This document shows positions 1 through 7,000 of a DNA stretch of 39,588 nucleotides, piece after piece. The notes below the pieces were generated by a model. It worked only from the letters and a program-made list of their open reading frames with translations, was not told the origin of the DNA and ran no database searches. The translations under genes and the position numbers were made by a program. This stretch comes from a virus. How positions within the stretch are numbered: position 1 is the first letter of the stretch; the number at the start of each line of letters is the position of its first letter. The stretch spans positions 1 to 39,588 of the IMG/VR virus record IMGVR_UViG_3300042479_001509. One strand, 5' to 3'.

Positions 1-432
1 ATAGTCTTTATTTTTATCACCCCATGTTGTTTTCATTAAAACCACATCTGAGTGGGGTATAACAATTGCACCAACATCATCCATATCTGACTTAAGAAAT
101 GCGTATCTTCTGTGATTTCCATCAACCACAATATACTTAGTCCTGTCATATGGATGTTGTATTACTTTGATTGGTGGTAACTCTTCACCATCATTGATGG
201 ATTTAACCATATTTTTAATATTATCACTTGTTTCCATGTATGATATATCTTTGAATGGCTCGTTTGGTAATGTGTCACTTACTCGTATCTTCTGAATTGC
301 TCCAACATATTTGTCTGCATATTCACTTCCCCCACCATCAGAGAATATTTCTACAGGTTGATTGGTGATTACCTCTTCATTGATAACTCCCATCATTTCT
401 TTGATTCTATGTATATTTTCTTGTAAGTTCAT
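1..432 (-). CDS. ParB/sulfiredoxin-like domain protein (C-terminus beyond window)
   Basis: The frame is open from an ATG at 430-432 to the left edge, so 144 residues are visible and the C-terminus is missing. Residues about 86-125 carry the ParB/Srx-like core: ELPPIKV, then VVDGNHRRYAF (about 102-112), the signature loop of ParB-like nuclease/CTPase domains. Family members act in DNA segregation, as nucleases or as regulators; which applies here cannot be told. It begins MNLQENIHRIKEMMG, nearly the same as the neighbouring upstream gene (MNLFENINRIKEVMG), and holds an L-Q-E motif shared with other tagged proteins in the window. Its ATG overlaps the upstream stop (ATGA), implying translational coupling. 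Confidence 0.8.
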   Translation of the reverse strand, partial: MNLQENIHRIKEMMGVINEEVITNQPVEIFSDGGGSEYADKYVGAIQKIRVSDTLPNEPFKDISYMETSDNIKNMVKSINDGEELPPIKVIQHPYDRTKYIVVDGNHRRYAFLKSDMDDVGAIVIPHSDVVLMKTTWGDKNKDY

Positions 433-950
433 CGTCTCAAATAATTGTTGATTTTATCTTGAACTTCAGGGTCATCACCCGTGTAAATGATGTCTATAAG
501 ATAACGATGTAATGGATATATTTCATTAGTCATCACACGTTCTTCCAATTCATTATTCTTTTTATGATATTCGTAGTCAGGTTCAATCCCTGCATAGTTG
601 AACGATTCAACTTTATATTTTGTTCTTAATTTGTTTCTATCTACAACAAATGTCATATTTGAATCTTCCAATGGTGATTCCAATCCTATACCTATTGTGT
701 GACCTGGGTCCCAATTCTTATCTCTTGTAAATGAAATGGCGTTTTGATGTTTTGTTTTGGCCATTCTTTTATCATATTGAAGGTAATCTCCTGATGGTAT
801 TGAACCCGCCCTTAACGCATCACTATTGATTATATCTAATCCCCTGTTTGTTGAAGTCTTGTGATATAACGGAACTCCTTTGATGTCATCAAACACTTCG
901 TTTAATCCCATCACCTCCTTAATCCTATTTATGTTTTCAAACAAATTCAT
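429..950 (-). CDS. Putative ADP-ribosyltransferase-like phage protein with N-terminal tag
   Basis: This encodes 173 aa from the ATG at 948-950; a TTG two codons upstream is less likely. Residues 28-32 (LYHKT), 72-77 (ISFTRD) and 136-139 (EERV) have the spacing of the H / [S/T]-rich strand / E pattern seen in ART and Tpt1-like folds, where the acidic residue is catalytic. This is a weak, motif-level inference. The N-terminus MNLFENINRIKEVMG matches the next gene downstream and contains L-F-E. It overlaps the ParB-like gene by 4 nt. A TATTTATT box lies just upstream of the start. If it is an ART it would parallel T4 Alt, which is packaged and injected; otherwise it is a conserved phage protein of unknown role. 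Confidence 0.7.
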   Translation of the reverse strand: MNLFENINRIKEVMGLNEVFDDIKGVPLYHKTSTNRGLDIINSDALRAGSIPSGDYLQYDKRMAKTKHQNAISFTRDKNWDPGHTIGIGLESPLEDSNMTFVVDRNKLRTKYKVESFNYAGIEPDYEYHKKNNELEERVMTNEIYPLHRYLIDIIYTGDDPEVQDKINNYLRR

Positions 951-962
951 AAACAATAAATA
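951..962 (-). promoter_or_regulatory. TATTTATT box upstream of ART-like gene
   Basis: Read on the minus strand the sequence is TATTTATTGTTT followed directly by the ATG. It matches a box seen in front of many starts in this window. It may be a late-promoter -10 element or an A/T-rich translation initiation region. Confidence 0.35.
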
Positions 963-964
963 TT

Positions 965-1141
965 TTAATCTTTTGTAATTAGTTCAGATATCTCCTTTAA
1001 CACAACGTTCATTTGTGAAATACCATCAAATAAAGCAACATAGATGTTTGGATTATTTGGAACATAATAAAACTTTTTTATAGTCCACATTTTGTTGTTG
1101 TAAGTAATCTCTTTACCTATGATTGGGAATGCATCTCTCAT
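965..1141 (-). CDS. Small hypothetical protein, 58 aa
   Basis: An ATG at 1139-1141 opens a 58-codon frame starting MRDAFPIIGKEITYNNKMW and ending ELITKD before TAA at 965-967. It is compact, strand-rich in the first half and probably helical at the end, with a plausible codon mix for this genome. It fills what would otherwise be a gap between the ART-like gene and the glycosyltransferase. No family is recognised. A TATTTATAAATA-type box lies about 40 nt upstream at 1181-1190. Confidence 0.6.
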   Translation of the reverse strand: MRDAFPIIGKEITYNNKMWTIKKFYYVPNNPNIYVALFDGISQMNVVLKEISELITKD

Positions 1142-1242
1142 AAAAGGTAAATACTATCATCACAAATAATAATTTGAAGATATTTATAAATAAAACAAGC
1201 CCCCTGTTTCAGGGCATTTAGGACCGTTACCGTTTCGGTAAC
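1142..1242. other. Structured intergenic segment with consecutive hairpins
   Basis: Besides the terminator to its right, this stretch has a 7-bp perfect hairpin GTTACCG-ttt-CGGTAAC at 1226-1242 and another around 1202-1214 (CCCTG-ttt-CAGGG). Neither has its own U-tract on the minus strand. They may be processing sites or part of a short RNA preceding the 58-aa gene. No ORF is supported here. Confidence 0.4.
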
Positions 1243-1273
1243 AAAAAAAAGGGGAATTCGCTACTCCCCTTTT
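1243..1273 (-). terminator. Rho-independent terminator after glycosyltransferase
   Basis: On the minus strand AAAAGGGGA pairs with TCCCCTTTT (9 bp, 9-nt loop) and is followed by eight T. It starts a few bases after the stop codon of the GT2 gene. Confidence 0.85.
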
Positions 1274-1277
1274 ATTT

Positions 1278-2015
1278 TTACCAATAACCCACGTCTTGTC
1301 TAAAAAAGTTTGGATTCCGTCTGTTAACATATGATTTGATTAACAACCGAATCATACCTGTATAACCCATCTTCCTGAATCTTCTATCGTCCTGACCAAC
1401 GTAGTGATTTAAAATTTTAAATTCTCTTACTCTGTATTTTTTTGACAAACAATAATCTTCAGAGTGTTGAAGGGTTTCATCAAATTGTCCGTAATGCATA
1501 AATGATTTCTTTGTAGTTAAAAAGAATGTACCAACCGCGAATGGTGTCTTCTTACTCACAAAGTGATTTACCACATTGAAGAGTTTAAATGCAAGTTTGC
1601 TTCTAAGTGATTTACTAACCGATTTTACCTTACAAGTTACAAGTTGTACCTTACTGTCTTTCAGTGTTAAAAGTGCATCAGATATTTGAGTATCACTTAA
1701 AAGTATTGAGTCAGCATCCAAGAATAAAATGTAAGGTGTTTTACTCAGATTGGCACCTACGTTCCTACCAAGAGCAACCTTCCCCCCATTTTGTATCTCA
1801 ATCTTTAACACATCCTTTAACTCCTCTTTACATCTTTTGATAACCTCTTGTGTTCCGTCAGTTGATTTACCATCACTGACAATAACTCTTGTTCCTTTGA
1901 TACCCACTTGTTTACCAATGTTCATCAAAGTTTTTCCTATGTAATTCACCTCGTTGTAACACGGAATTACAATTGTCAATTCATCACTAATATTTGTGTA
2001 CTTCATATTGCCCAT
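1278..2015 (-). CDS. Family 2 glycosyltransferase
   Basis: A 245-aa GT-A fold enzyme. The N-terminus LTIVIPCYNE (about 13-22) is the nucleotide-sugar binding strand, VSDGKSTDGT (about 46-55) the second GT2 motif, and FLDADS (about 98-103) the DxD metal-binding motif; RNVGANLSK before it is typical of GT2 enzymes. It likely transfers a sugar to surface polysaccharide or a phage glycan, cytoplasmically or at the inner membrane face. ATG starts exist at 2013-2015 and at 2004-2006. It overlaps the end of the upstream LpxH-like gene by 20-29 nt, so the two are probably co-expressed, and a strong terminator follows. Confidence 0.92.
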   Translation of the reverse strand: MGNMKYTNISDELTIVIPCYNEVNYIGKTLMNIGKQVGIKGTRVIVSDGKSTDGTQEVIKRCKEELKDVLKIEIQNGGKVALGRNVGANLSKTPYILFLDADSILLSDTQISDALLTLKDSKVQLVTCKVKSVSKSLRSKLAFKLFNVVNHFVSKKTPFAVGTFFLTTKKSFMHYGQFDETLQHSEDYCLSKKYRVREFKILNHYVGQDDRRFRKMGYTGMIRLLIKSYVNRRNPNFFRQDVGYW

Positions 2016-2673
2016 CTTTTAATGTAATATATGATTTGTTCTCAATCCAATCACCACAATTTAAATATCTAACCCCATCAACCATCTTGTCTTCAGGTGT
2101 GTGGATGTGCCCACATATAACCGTATGACAGTATCTTCTTTTAGCTTGGAACACAAGTTGATTCTCAAATGATGTGATAAACTTTACCGCCTCTTTAACT
2201 CTGTCTTTTAAGAATTTGGACAAAGACCTTTTAACCCCCAAAGACTTTAGTTTTCTGTCAATGTAAATCGCCGAGTCATATCCAATTGAACCTAACATAG
2301 CCAACCACTTTAATTTAACCACACCGTCATATAAGTCACCGTGTGTAATCCAAGTACCTTTATATTCATATTCATTATGAATTTCAATGTTACCCAACTC
2401 CAAGAATGGGAACTCCCTCAAAAACTCATCATGGTTTCCCGTAATGTAAATTACCTTGGTACCGTTCTTTGAGTAAGATAGAATCTTTCTAATTACATTG
2501 GTGTATGATTGTGTCCAATAAAATCTTTTCTTGAGTAACCAACCATCTATTATATCACCAACTAAAAACAAATGCTCAGGGTTGTACATCTTCAATACTT
2601 CTAACAGTTTTTCGGACTCAACCCCACGGGCACCTAAGTGAACGTCCGAAATAAATAATGCTTCTATTTTCAT
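1987..2673 (-). CDS. Calcineurin-like metallophosphatase, LpxH-like
   Basis: The start is the ATG at 2671-2673 (GTG one codon earlier is possible), giving 228 aa. All five metallophosphoesterase blocks are present: SDVHLG (9-14), GDIID (39-43), GNHDE (79-83), THGD (110-113) and CGHIHTP (187-193). This is the layout of UDP-2,3-diacylglucosamine diphosphatase (LpxH) and its relatives. The family hydrolyses UDP-diacyl-GlcN in lipid A synthesis, but phage homologues may use other phosphoesters. Its pairing with a GT2 gene suggests a role in envelope or glycan chemistry. Exact substrate is inferred, not shown. Confidence 0.9.
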   Translation of the reverse strand: MKIEALFISDVHLGARGVESEKLLEVLKMYNPEHLFLVGDIIDGWLLKKRFYWTQSYTNVIRKILSYSKNGTKVIYITGNHDEFLREFPFLELGNIEIHNEYEYKGTWITHGDLYDGVVKLKWLAMLGSIGYDSAIYIDRKLKSLGVKRSLSKFLKDRVKEAVKFITSFENQLVFQAKRRYCHTVICGHIHTPEDKMVDGVRYLNCGDWIENKSYITLKDGQYEVHKY

Positions 2674-2750
2674 CACCTATAATTAGGTTAAATTATGTTG
2701 TTATGATGGTTTTATGTATTATCAAAACTTTAATATTAACTATAGGAAAG

Positions 2751-2760
2751 TATTTATAAT
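2751..2760 (+). promoter_or_regulatory. TATTTATAAT box before tagged gene
   Basis: TATTTATAAT lies one base before the ATG at 2762. It matches the box at many other starts here and contains TATAAATA on the opposite strand, like a T4 late promoter core. Confidence 0.4.
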
Positions 2761-2761
2761 C

Positions 2762-3148
2762 ATGAAGTATATTATCTCAGAATCACAATATAAAAGATTC
2801 AATGAAAATATTGATATTGAATCTAATATTATTGGCCAGCCAACAGAGGAAGTTTTAACCGTTGCCGATTTTCTGAATCGTTACGATATTGTTGAGCCAG
2901 GAAGAATGTTAATTGAAGACCAAGCAATTCAAGTCTTTGGATTTGAAGGAAAAGATTTCAAATTCTTTGATGATGAATTCTTAATCTTTATTGTCTACCC
3001 AAGTAAAGGTGACATTTGGATTAACGTTGAATGGGTTGAAGATGATACCATTAATCCCGAACAATTAAGTGAAGTCATTGATTATGTGAAACAACTCGCA
3101 GGTAATTATTCCATGTTTTATTGGGCAATTGAAGGGGAACCCATCTAA
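2762..3148 (+). CDS. Hypothetical protein with ISESQ N-terminal tag
   Basis: The longer frame starts at 2714, but the internal ATG at 2762 gives MKYIISESQYKRFNEN, matching the tag on other proteins in the window, and follows the TATTTATAA box, so 2762 is preferred (128 aa). The rest is acidic with alternating hydrophobic strands (FGFEGKDFKFFDDEFLIFIVY, in two pieces) and a C-terminal helix-strand. No family is recognised. It sits 17 nt before the ECF sigma gene on the same strand, so the two may be expressed together. Confidence 0.75.
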   Translation: MKYIISESQYKRFNENIDIESNIIGQPTEEVLTVADFLNRYDIVEPGRMLIEDQAIQVFGFEGKDFKFFDDEFLIFIVYPSKGDIWINVEWVEDDTINPEQLSEVIDYVKQLAGNYSMFYWAIEGEPI

Positions 3149-3151
3149 CAG

Positions 3152-3160
3152 ATATTTATT
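3152..3160 (+). promoter_or_regulatory. ATATTTATT box before sigma factor gene
   Basis: ATATTTATT ends 5 nt before the sigma factor ATG at 3166 and resembles the other start-proximal TATTTAT boxes. Confidence 0.35.
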
Positions 3161-3165
3161 AGAAT

Positions 3166-3711
3166 ATGAAAATTATTATCACGGAGTCTCAACGTAAGAT
3201 TTTAACCGAAGGGTTAGATTTTACGGAAGTTTATAAAAAAAATTACAATCCAATATTTTCTCAGGTTTGTATGAAGTACGCCAAAGGTGATATTGATTTA
3301 GCCAAAGAGTTTTGTCAGATTGGATTTCTTAAAGTTCATAAAAACTTAGACAAATACTCAGGTCAAGGTAGTTTACAAGGATGGGTAAGAAGAGTTGTCA
3401 CCAACGAAATTATCAATGAGTTTAGAAAAAAACAGTTGGATACCACAACTGATTTAGATATCTCAAAAATGGATGTTGGAGTAGAACCTACGGAAACCGA
3501 TTTCATGGGTGGTAGAATAACCAAAGAACAGTTAAGAAAAGCGGTTGATGGTTTAGCCGAAGGTTACAAAACAATATTGATGTTATATTATTTTGGTAAC
3601 CTAAAACACAATGAGATTGCGGAGGTCTTGGGTATTGACCCAGGAACCTCTCGTTCACAACTCAGTAAGGCAAAAATAAGTTTAAGAAACGTTTTAGCGA
3701 AATACCTTTAA
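3166..3711 (+). CDS. ECF-type RNA polymerase sigma factor with ITESQ N-terminal tag
   Basis: A 181-aa sigma-70 family protein of ECF size. Region 2 spans about 22-90, with the -10 recognition helix GSLQGWVRRVVTNEIINEFR. Region 4 spans about 125-178, with the HTH HNEIAEVLGIDPGTSRSQLS. Regions 1 and 3 are absent. It would bind host core RNA polymerase and redirect it to phage promoters, possibly the TATTTATAA boxes. Unusually it begins MKIIITESQRKILTEG, the same tag found on unrelated proteins here, which suggests packaging into the virion. It converges with the next minus-strand gene, overlapping by 4 nt. The fold is confident; promoter target and packaging are inference. Confidence 0.9.
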   Translation: MKIIITESQRKILTEGLDFTEVYKKNYNPIFSQVCMKYAKGDIDLAKEFCQIGFLKVHKNLDKYSGQGSLQGWVRRVVTNEIINEFRKKQLDTTTDLDISKMDVGVEPTETDFMGGRITKEQLRKAVDGLAEGYKTILMLYYFGNLKHNEIAEVLGIDPGTSRSQLSKAKISLRNVLAKYL

Positions 3712-3962
3712 TATCTATTAAGGATTTGTAACCTAATCTTTTTTTGGTCTTCCTCAGGATTTGATTTTAATCCCCCCAAACTTATAGACTCACCATAACA
3801 ATGTGGTTCAACAACATCAAAGTCATCCACATCTTTGATTACTCGGAATGAGACAAACCCAGCACTTGTTGCATCTTGCCCACCAACTATGTCAGAGTGA
3901 TTTATCGCAGCACTAAAAACAATCACACTACCATTGATAACAACATATTTTGCGACAAACAT
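3708..3962 (-). CDS. Small hypothetical protein, 84 aa
   Basis: ATG at 3960-3962. A small beta-rich protein: MFVAKYVVINGSVIVFSAAI at the start, then HSDIVGG, SAGFVSF and CYGESISLGG, ending in a charged tail. The hydrophobic start looks like buried beta-strands rather than a signal peptide. It overlaps the sigma stop by 4 nt tail-to-tail and lies 2 nt after the next upstream gene on its own strand. Function unknown. Confidence 0.7.
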   Translation of the reverse strand: MFVAKYVVINGSVIVFSAAINHSDIVGGQDATSAGFVSFRVIKDVDDFDVVEPHCYGESISLGGLKSNPEEDQKKIRLQILNRY

Positions 3963-3964
3963 AA

Positions 3965-4183
3965 TTATGAATTTAATTGTTTCCCAATCATTTTACATTT
4001 GTGTCTCATATCACAAATGATTTCAAAATACAAATGTGTATCTAATTGTTTGATTTGTGGTTGTTCAGAAAAGTTATCAATCAATCGTTCGGCAGTTCTA
4101 ATTTGCTCAGATGTCTGACAACTATCAATTACTTTATGGACCCATTTAATCAGGTCTCCGTAGTGAACTTCGTTTTTACTCAT
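3965..4183 (-). CDS. Small helical hypothetical protein, 72 aa
   Basis: Starts MSKNEVHYGDLIKWVHKVID at 4183 and is mostly alpha-helical with two Cys (CQTSEQ; CDMRHKC). No family recognised. A host-type promoter lies immediately upstream, with its -7 element only 4 nt before the ATG, so the transcript may be leaderless or nearly so. It is 2 nt upstream of the 84-aa gene and probably co-transcribed with it. Confidence 0.65.
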   Translation of the reverse strand: MSKNEVHYGDLIKWVHKVIDSCQTSEQIRTAERLIDNFSEQPQIKQLDTHLYFEIICDMRHKCKMIGKQLNS

Positions 4184-4187
4184 AGAG

Positions 4188-4217
4188 CAAATATAATATA
4201 AAAAACTTCACTCACAA
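4188..4217 (-). promoter_or_regulatory. Bacteroidetes-type promoter (TTG-N19-TATATTTG)
   Basis: On the minus strand TATATTTG (4188-4195) is preceded after exactly 19 nt by TTG (4215-4217). This matches the TTTG-N19-TAnnTTTG consensus of the Bacteroidetes primary sigma factor. Confidence 0.6.
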
Positions 4218-4231
4218 GTTAGGGTGTTAAA

Positions 4232-4459
4232 TTATTCTTCATCTTTAAATGGAAACCCACCCCAAAGGATTCTAATCAATCCCAAAGAGAGAGCATGATG
4301 TTGCCCATCATAATAAAAATGGTCGTAATGAAACCTCCACAAACCAAATTCAAATGTAAGATAATCTAATTTTGTAAATTTGGATAACCATTGTGAGTGT
4401 CCACCACTTTTTGTTGGTTTACCATCAAATACTTTAATTTTTTTTCGGAGAACTTTCAT
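4232..4459 (-). CDS. Small hypothetical protein, 75 aa
   Basis: ATG at 4457-4459. Basic N-terminus (MKVLRKKIKVFDG) followed by an aromatic and His-rich body (LWRFHYDHFYYDGQHHALSL) and GLIRILWGGFPF near the end. The Y/H/W pattern suggests a compact beta-sheet protein. No family or membrane segment is clear. It lies between a tagged small gene and the 72-aa gene, all on the minus strand. Confidence 0.65.
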   Translation of the reverse strand: MKVLRKKIKVFDGKPTKSGGHSQWLSKFTKLDYLTFEFGLWRFHYDHFYYDGQHHALSLGLIRILWGGFPFKDEE

Positions 4460-4487
4460 TTGTTATATTTTTAAAAAATATAGTAAA

Positions 4488-4748
4488 CTATTCCTCTCCG
4501 CCCAACTCTGAACTCAAAATTTCATATACTCTGTCAAGAACTTCTAAGGTAAAGTCCTCACCGTACACACCATTAATCTCTCTGAACTTAGAAATCATTC
4601 TATCTGAGATGTAATTTACTTTGTTTTGTTTGTTTGGTTTTTTGTCAATATCCATATTAAAATCAAATGATTGTGGGAGTTCAGGGTATTTTACCGCAAT
4701 CTCCTTAATTAAATCAATAAGTTGTGATTCCGTTAACCGAACTTTCAT
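4488..4748 (-). CDS. Small hypothetical protein with LTESQ N-terminal tag
   Basis: 86 aa starting MKVRLTESQLIDLIKEIAVK. The first ~18 residues are an instance of the recurring tag, with L-T-E at positions 5-7. The rest is charged and helical (ISDRMISKFREINGVYG, LEVLDRVYEILSSELG). The start ATG at 4746-4748 is fixed by the tag and by an ATATTTAATAGT sequence just upstream. No functional domain is recognised. Confidence 0.72.
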   Translation of the reverse strand: MKVRLTESQLIDLIKEIAVKYPELPQSFDFNMDIDKKPNKQNKVNYISDRMISKFREINGVYGEDFTLEVLDRVYEILSSELGGEE

Positions 4749-4759
4749 ACTATTAAATA

Positions 4760-5347
4760 TTAGTGATTACAAGAAATTTGATGTTCACCCCACTTTTTAG
4801 TTGGTTTTACATTTGGGAAGTAATAACACTTCCAAACTCTTTGATTGTTAAAGTATATGTGTTTGGTAAATCCTGTTGGTACCGTGGCACCTGTTGGTAA
4901 GACATTATTTTTATTTTTGAATTCAACACTTATCTTGATAGTTAACTTCTCAGCATCATCCCATTTTCTTTCTTGTTCTTCAAGTAATCTCCATTCCCCT
5001 CTGTTGAGGTATTGATTTTGAAGAGCTGAATTCAAATATGAGAAGGTGGTCTTTAGGTTTACCATGTTGTCAGAGAATGTTGCCGCAGGTGCCAAGTGAC
5101 CCTTATCATAAATATTACTTACATAATCAGCACCGTCAGATGTTTTGATGCCTGGCTCAATATAAAAGTCCATAGACCCCCTGTTAACGTTTGTGGGACG
5201 ATTTGAGGACTCGTAAGTTAATTCTAATGGTTGTTCTAACTTTTGAGAATAACTAACCGTGTAGATTGTTTTATCAACTTTAACATCAGGTAAAGAGTTA
5301 CTTGATGATAGAAAGAATAATGGTAATAAGATAATAAACTTTTTCAT
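4760..5347 (-). CDS. Secreted DNA/RNA non-specific endonuclease (NUC1 family)
   Basis: 195 aa with a clear signal peptide (MKKFIILLPLFFLSSSNS). Residues 81-87 DKGHLAP match the (D)RGHxxP catalytic motif of beta-beta-alpha-Me nucleases such as Serratia nuclease, with Arg replaced by Lys and His84 as general base. NSALQNQYLNRGEW (106-119) matches the downstream Asn/Trp block that holds the metal-binding Asn. The enzyme would cut DNA and RNA in the periplasm or outside the cell. It is the last gene of the exported-protein operon and begins 1 nt after the preceding stop. The C-terminus has two more Cys (WKCYYFPN, ISCNH) that may pair. Confidence 0.88.
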   Translation of the reverse strand: MKKFIILLPLFFLSSSNSLPDVKVDKTIYTVSYSQKLEQPLELTYESSNRPTNVNRGSMDFYIEPGIKTSDGADYVSNIYDKGHLAPAATFSDNMVNLKTTFSYLNSALQNQYLNRGEWRLLEEQERKWDDAEKLTIKISVEFKNKNNVLPTGATVPTGFTKHIYFNNQRVWKCYYFPNVKPTKKWGEHQISCNH

Positions 5348-5348
5348 T

Positions 5349-6548
5349 TTAATATGTTAATTTGTTTTTATTTGAGAAACCTGTTGTTATTAAATAGTAA
5401 TTAGATGAACCATTTCTAACAGGTGAAGAAATTGTTATTGATTGGGAACCTGTAATTGTTGATTTTAAATTTGTGGTTCCCGTTTTAATGGTGTTCCATT
5501 CAGATGGAATAAAAAACCTGACTGAAGGTAATGACCCCCAAGTTGATATTAATCCTGATTTTCTACCGTAAATAACAAATGCATCCGATACATTCACTCT
5601 ACCATCATTATTCACATCCATACGGTAATATTCTCTACTCGTTAGATTTGTTTTACCTAACACAATATCTGTTGCATGATTGGCATCAGTGTTTGATAGA
5701 GATGATTTTGTTGACGGTGTTGGTATTTTAATTTGAAACTCATAGTTGTTAATATCCAATCCTGTTGAAGTAAAATTATACTGTCCATTTGAATTGGTAT
5801 AAACAGTTCTGTTAAGTGAGAATGAAGTCTGAACAGATGAAGGTGTGAATCTATATTTGGTTCCACTTGATATTGACCATACAGTTGCGTTTTTACCACC
5901 GACAGGAACAACTTTAGTACCATCACTGTTGGTTAAACCCATCGTAGATGCGTTGTTACTACAATTAGGTTTTGATAAGACATTTATATCTATGTTATTT
6001 GATGATTCATACAACACAATTTGAAAAGTGAAGTATGTTGTTCTACAACTATAGTGTGGTGTGTTATTGAAGTTAAAAACAAATACTCTATTTGGTGAGG
6101 TACCTGTCGTATAATAGTTCATGTTACCCGTGTTTGGAAATAAATCTTCCCAATCCGCTAATATCGCATTTTTTGGTGCTCCACTGTTTGGTAAAAATTG
6201 TGCGGTATATCCGTTTGTTTGATTGGCAGAGAAACCTACCCAACCGTTTGAACTGGCATAAACCTGTGTGTAGTTGTTACCAAAATAAGTGAACGTGAAA
6301 CCAATATTGAAAGGTCCCTGAACACAGTCATCACAACCTGATACAGATGTTCCCCCACCATAGTTGTAGTTACCGTATGTTGGTGTGGTTATAGTATAGT
6401 TTGAAATACTTTTTGTGTGAAGTTCTACGGGTACATTAACAACCCCAACCTCATTACCGTCATAGATATATCCCGAATACGCAAACTCTTGTCCCTTTAG
6501 ATTAAGGACAGAAACAAAGAGTAAACATATTGAGAATACAAACCTCAT
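5349..6548 (-). CDS. Secreted protein with nidogen-like and dockerin-like regions
   Basis: 399 aa with a signal peptide ending near LNLKGQ (about 15-20). Residues about 80-215 (FNIGFTFTYFGNNYTQVYAS ... WVGF ... ILADWEDL) resemble the nidogen-like domain common in Bacteroidetes surface proteins. Residues about 235-280 look like a small beta-sandwich. Residues 311-327 carry DVNNDGRVNVSDAFVIYGR, a dockerin-type Ca2+ loop and helix, followed by a block with PSVRFF that recurs in the 631-aa protein of the same operon. No T9SS sorting domain is visible at its C-terminus. The start overlaps the upstream stop (ATGA). Confidence 0.82.
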   Translation of the reverse strand: MRFVFSICLLFVSVLNLKGQEFAYSGYIYDGNEVGVVNVPVELHTKSISNYTITTPTYGNYNYGGGTSVSGCDDCVQGPFNIGFTFTYFGNNYTQVYASSNGWVGFSANQTNGYTAQFLPNSGAPKNAILADWEDLFPNTGNMNYYTTGTSPNRVFVFNFNNTPHYSCRTTYFTFQIVLYESSNNIDINVLSKPNCSNNASTMGLTNSDGTKVVPVGGKNATVWSISSGTKYRFTPSSVQTSFSLNRTVYTNSNGQYNFTSTGLDINNYEFQIKIPTPSTKSSLSNTDANHATDIVLGKTNLTSREYYRMDVNNDGRVNVSDAFVIYGRKSGLISTWGSLPSVRFFIPSEWNTIKTGTTNLKSTITGSQSITISSPVRNGSSNYYLITTGFSNKNKLTY

Positions 6549-7000
6549 TCTACTTTAGAAATCGCGTTCTCTAATGATTTTTTAACCGCAGATGCAAATA
6601 CACTTTTTTCAAATGGTAAATTCTCATCTTTAAGTTCCGCAAATCCAGCTTTAACGGATAATTTAGCTTCACCCTCACCCTCGTAAACCACAGAATCAAT
6701 AATCATCTTAGTTTTTACAATAGTTATTTTCTTTTTAATCATGAATGGTCCGATGTTAATACCAATTGAAGGAGCTTCAATAGAAACTATTTCAACAGTT
6801 ATTGGTGCACCATCTTCACATAATGAGTATTTCTGACTCGCCAATTCTTCAGTAATTTGTTTAACACCAAAGGTGAATCTTTTTGAGGATAAGTCGGGAT
6901 TCTCTGTTTTATTTTCAACGGATTTTACTGTGTAACAATCCTGAGCCTGAAGGTTTATACCTGAAAGTATAAGACCGATTATTAAAATTATTTTTCTCAT
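6545..7000 (-). CDS. Secreted hypothetical protein in CsgG operon
   Basis: 151 aa with a signal peptide (MRKIILIIGLILSGINLQAQ). The mature part is a small alpha/beta protein: FTFGVKQITEELASQKYSLC, then strands EIVSIEAPSIGI, KKKITIVKTKMII and a C-terminal helix ending AISKVE. The strand-helix order, with KKSLENAISKV at the end, recalls the periplasmic domain of CsgG-like proteins, which is a hint only. It overlaps its neighbours by 4 nt on both sides. Confidence 0.72.
   Translation of the reverse strand: MRKIILIIGLILSGINLQAQDCYTVKSVENKTENPDLSSKRFTFGVKQITEELASQKYSLCEDGAPITVEIVSIEAPSIGINIGPFMIKKKITIVKTKMIIDSVVYEGEGEAKLSVKAGFAELKDENLPFEKSVFASAVKKSLENAISKVE

Noticed and set aside
5657-5926. 89-codon minus-strand frame inside the 399-aa secreted protein gene
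   Set aside because: It is a shadow in another frame of a well-supported gene.
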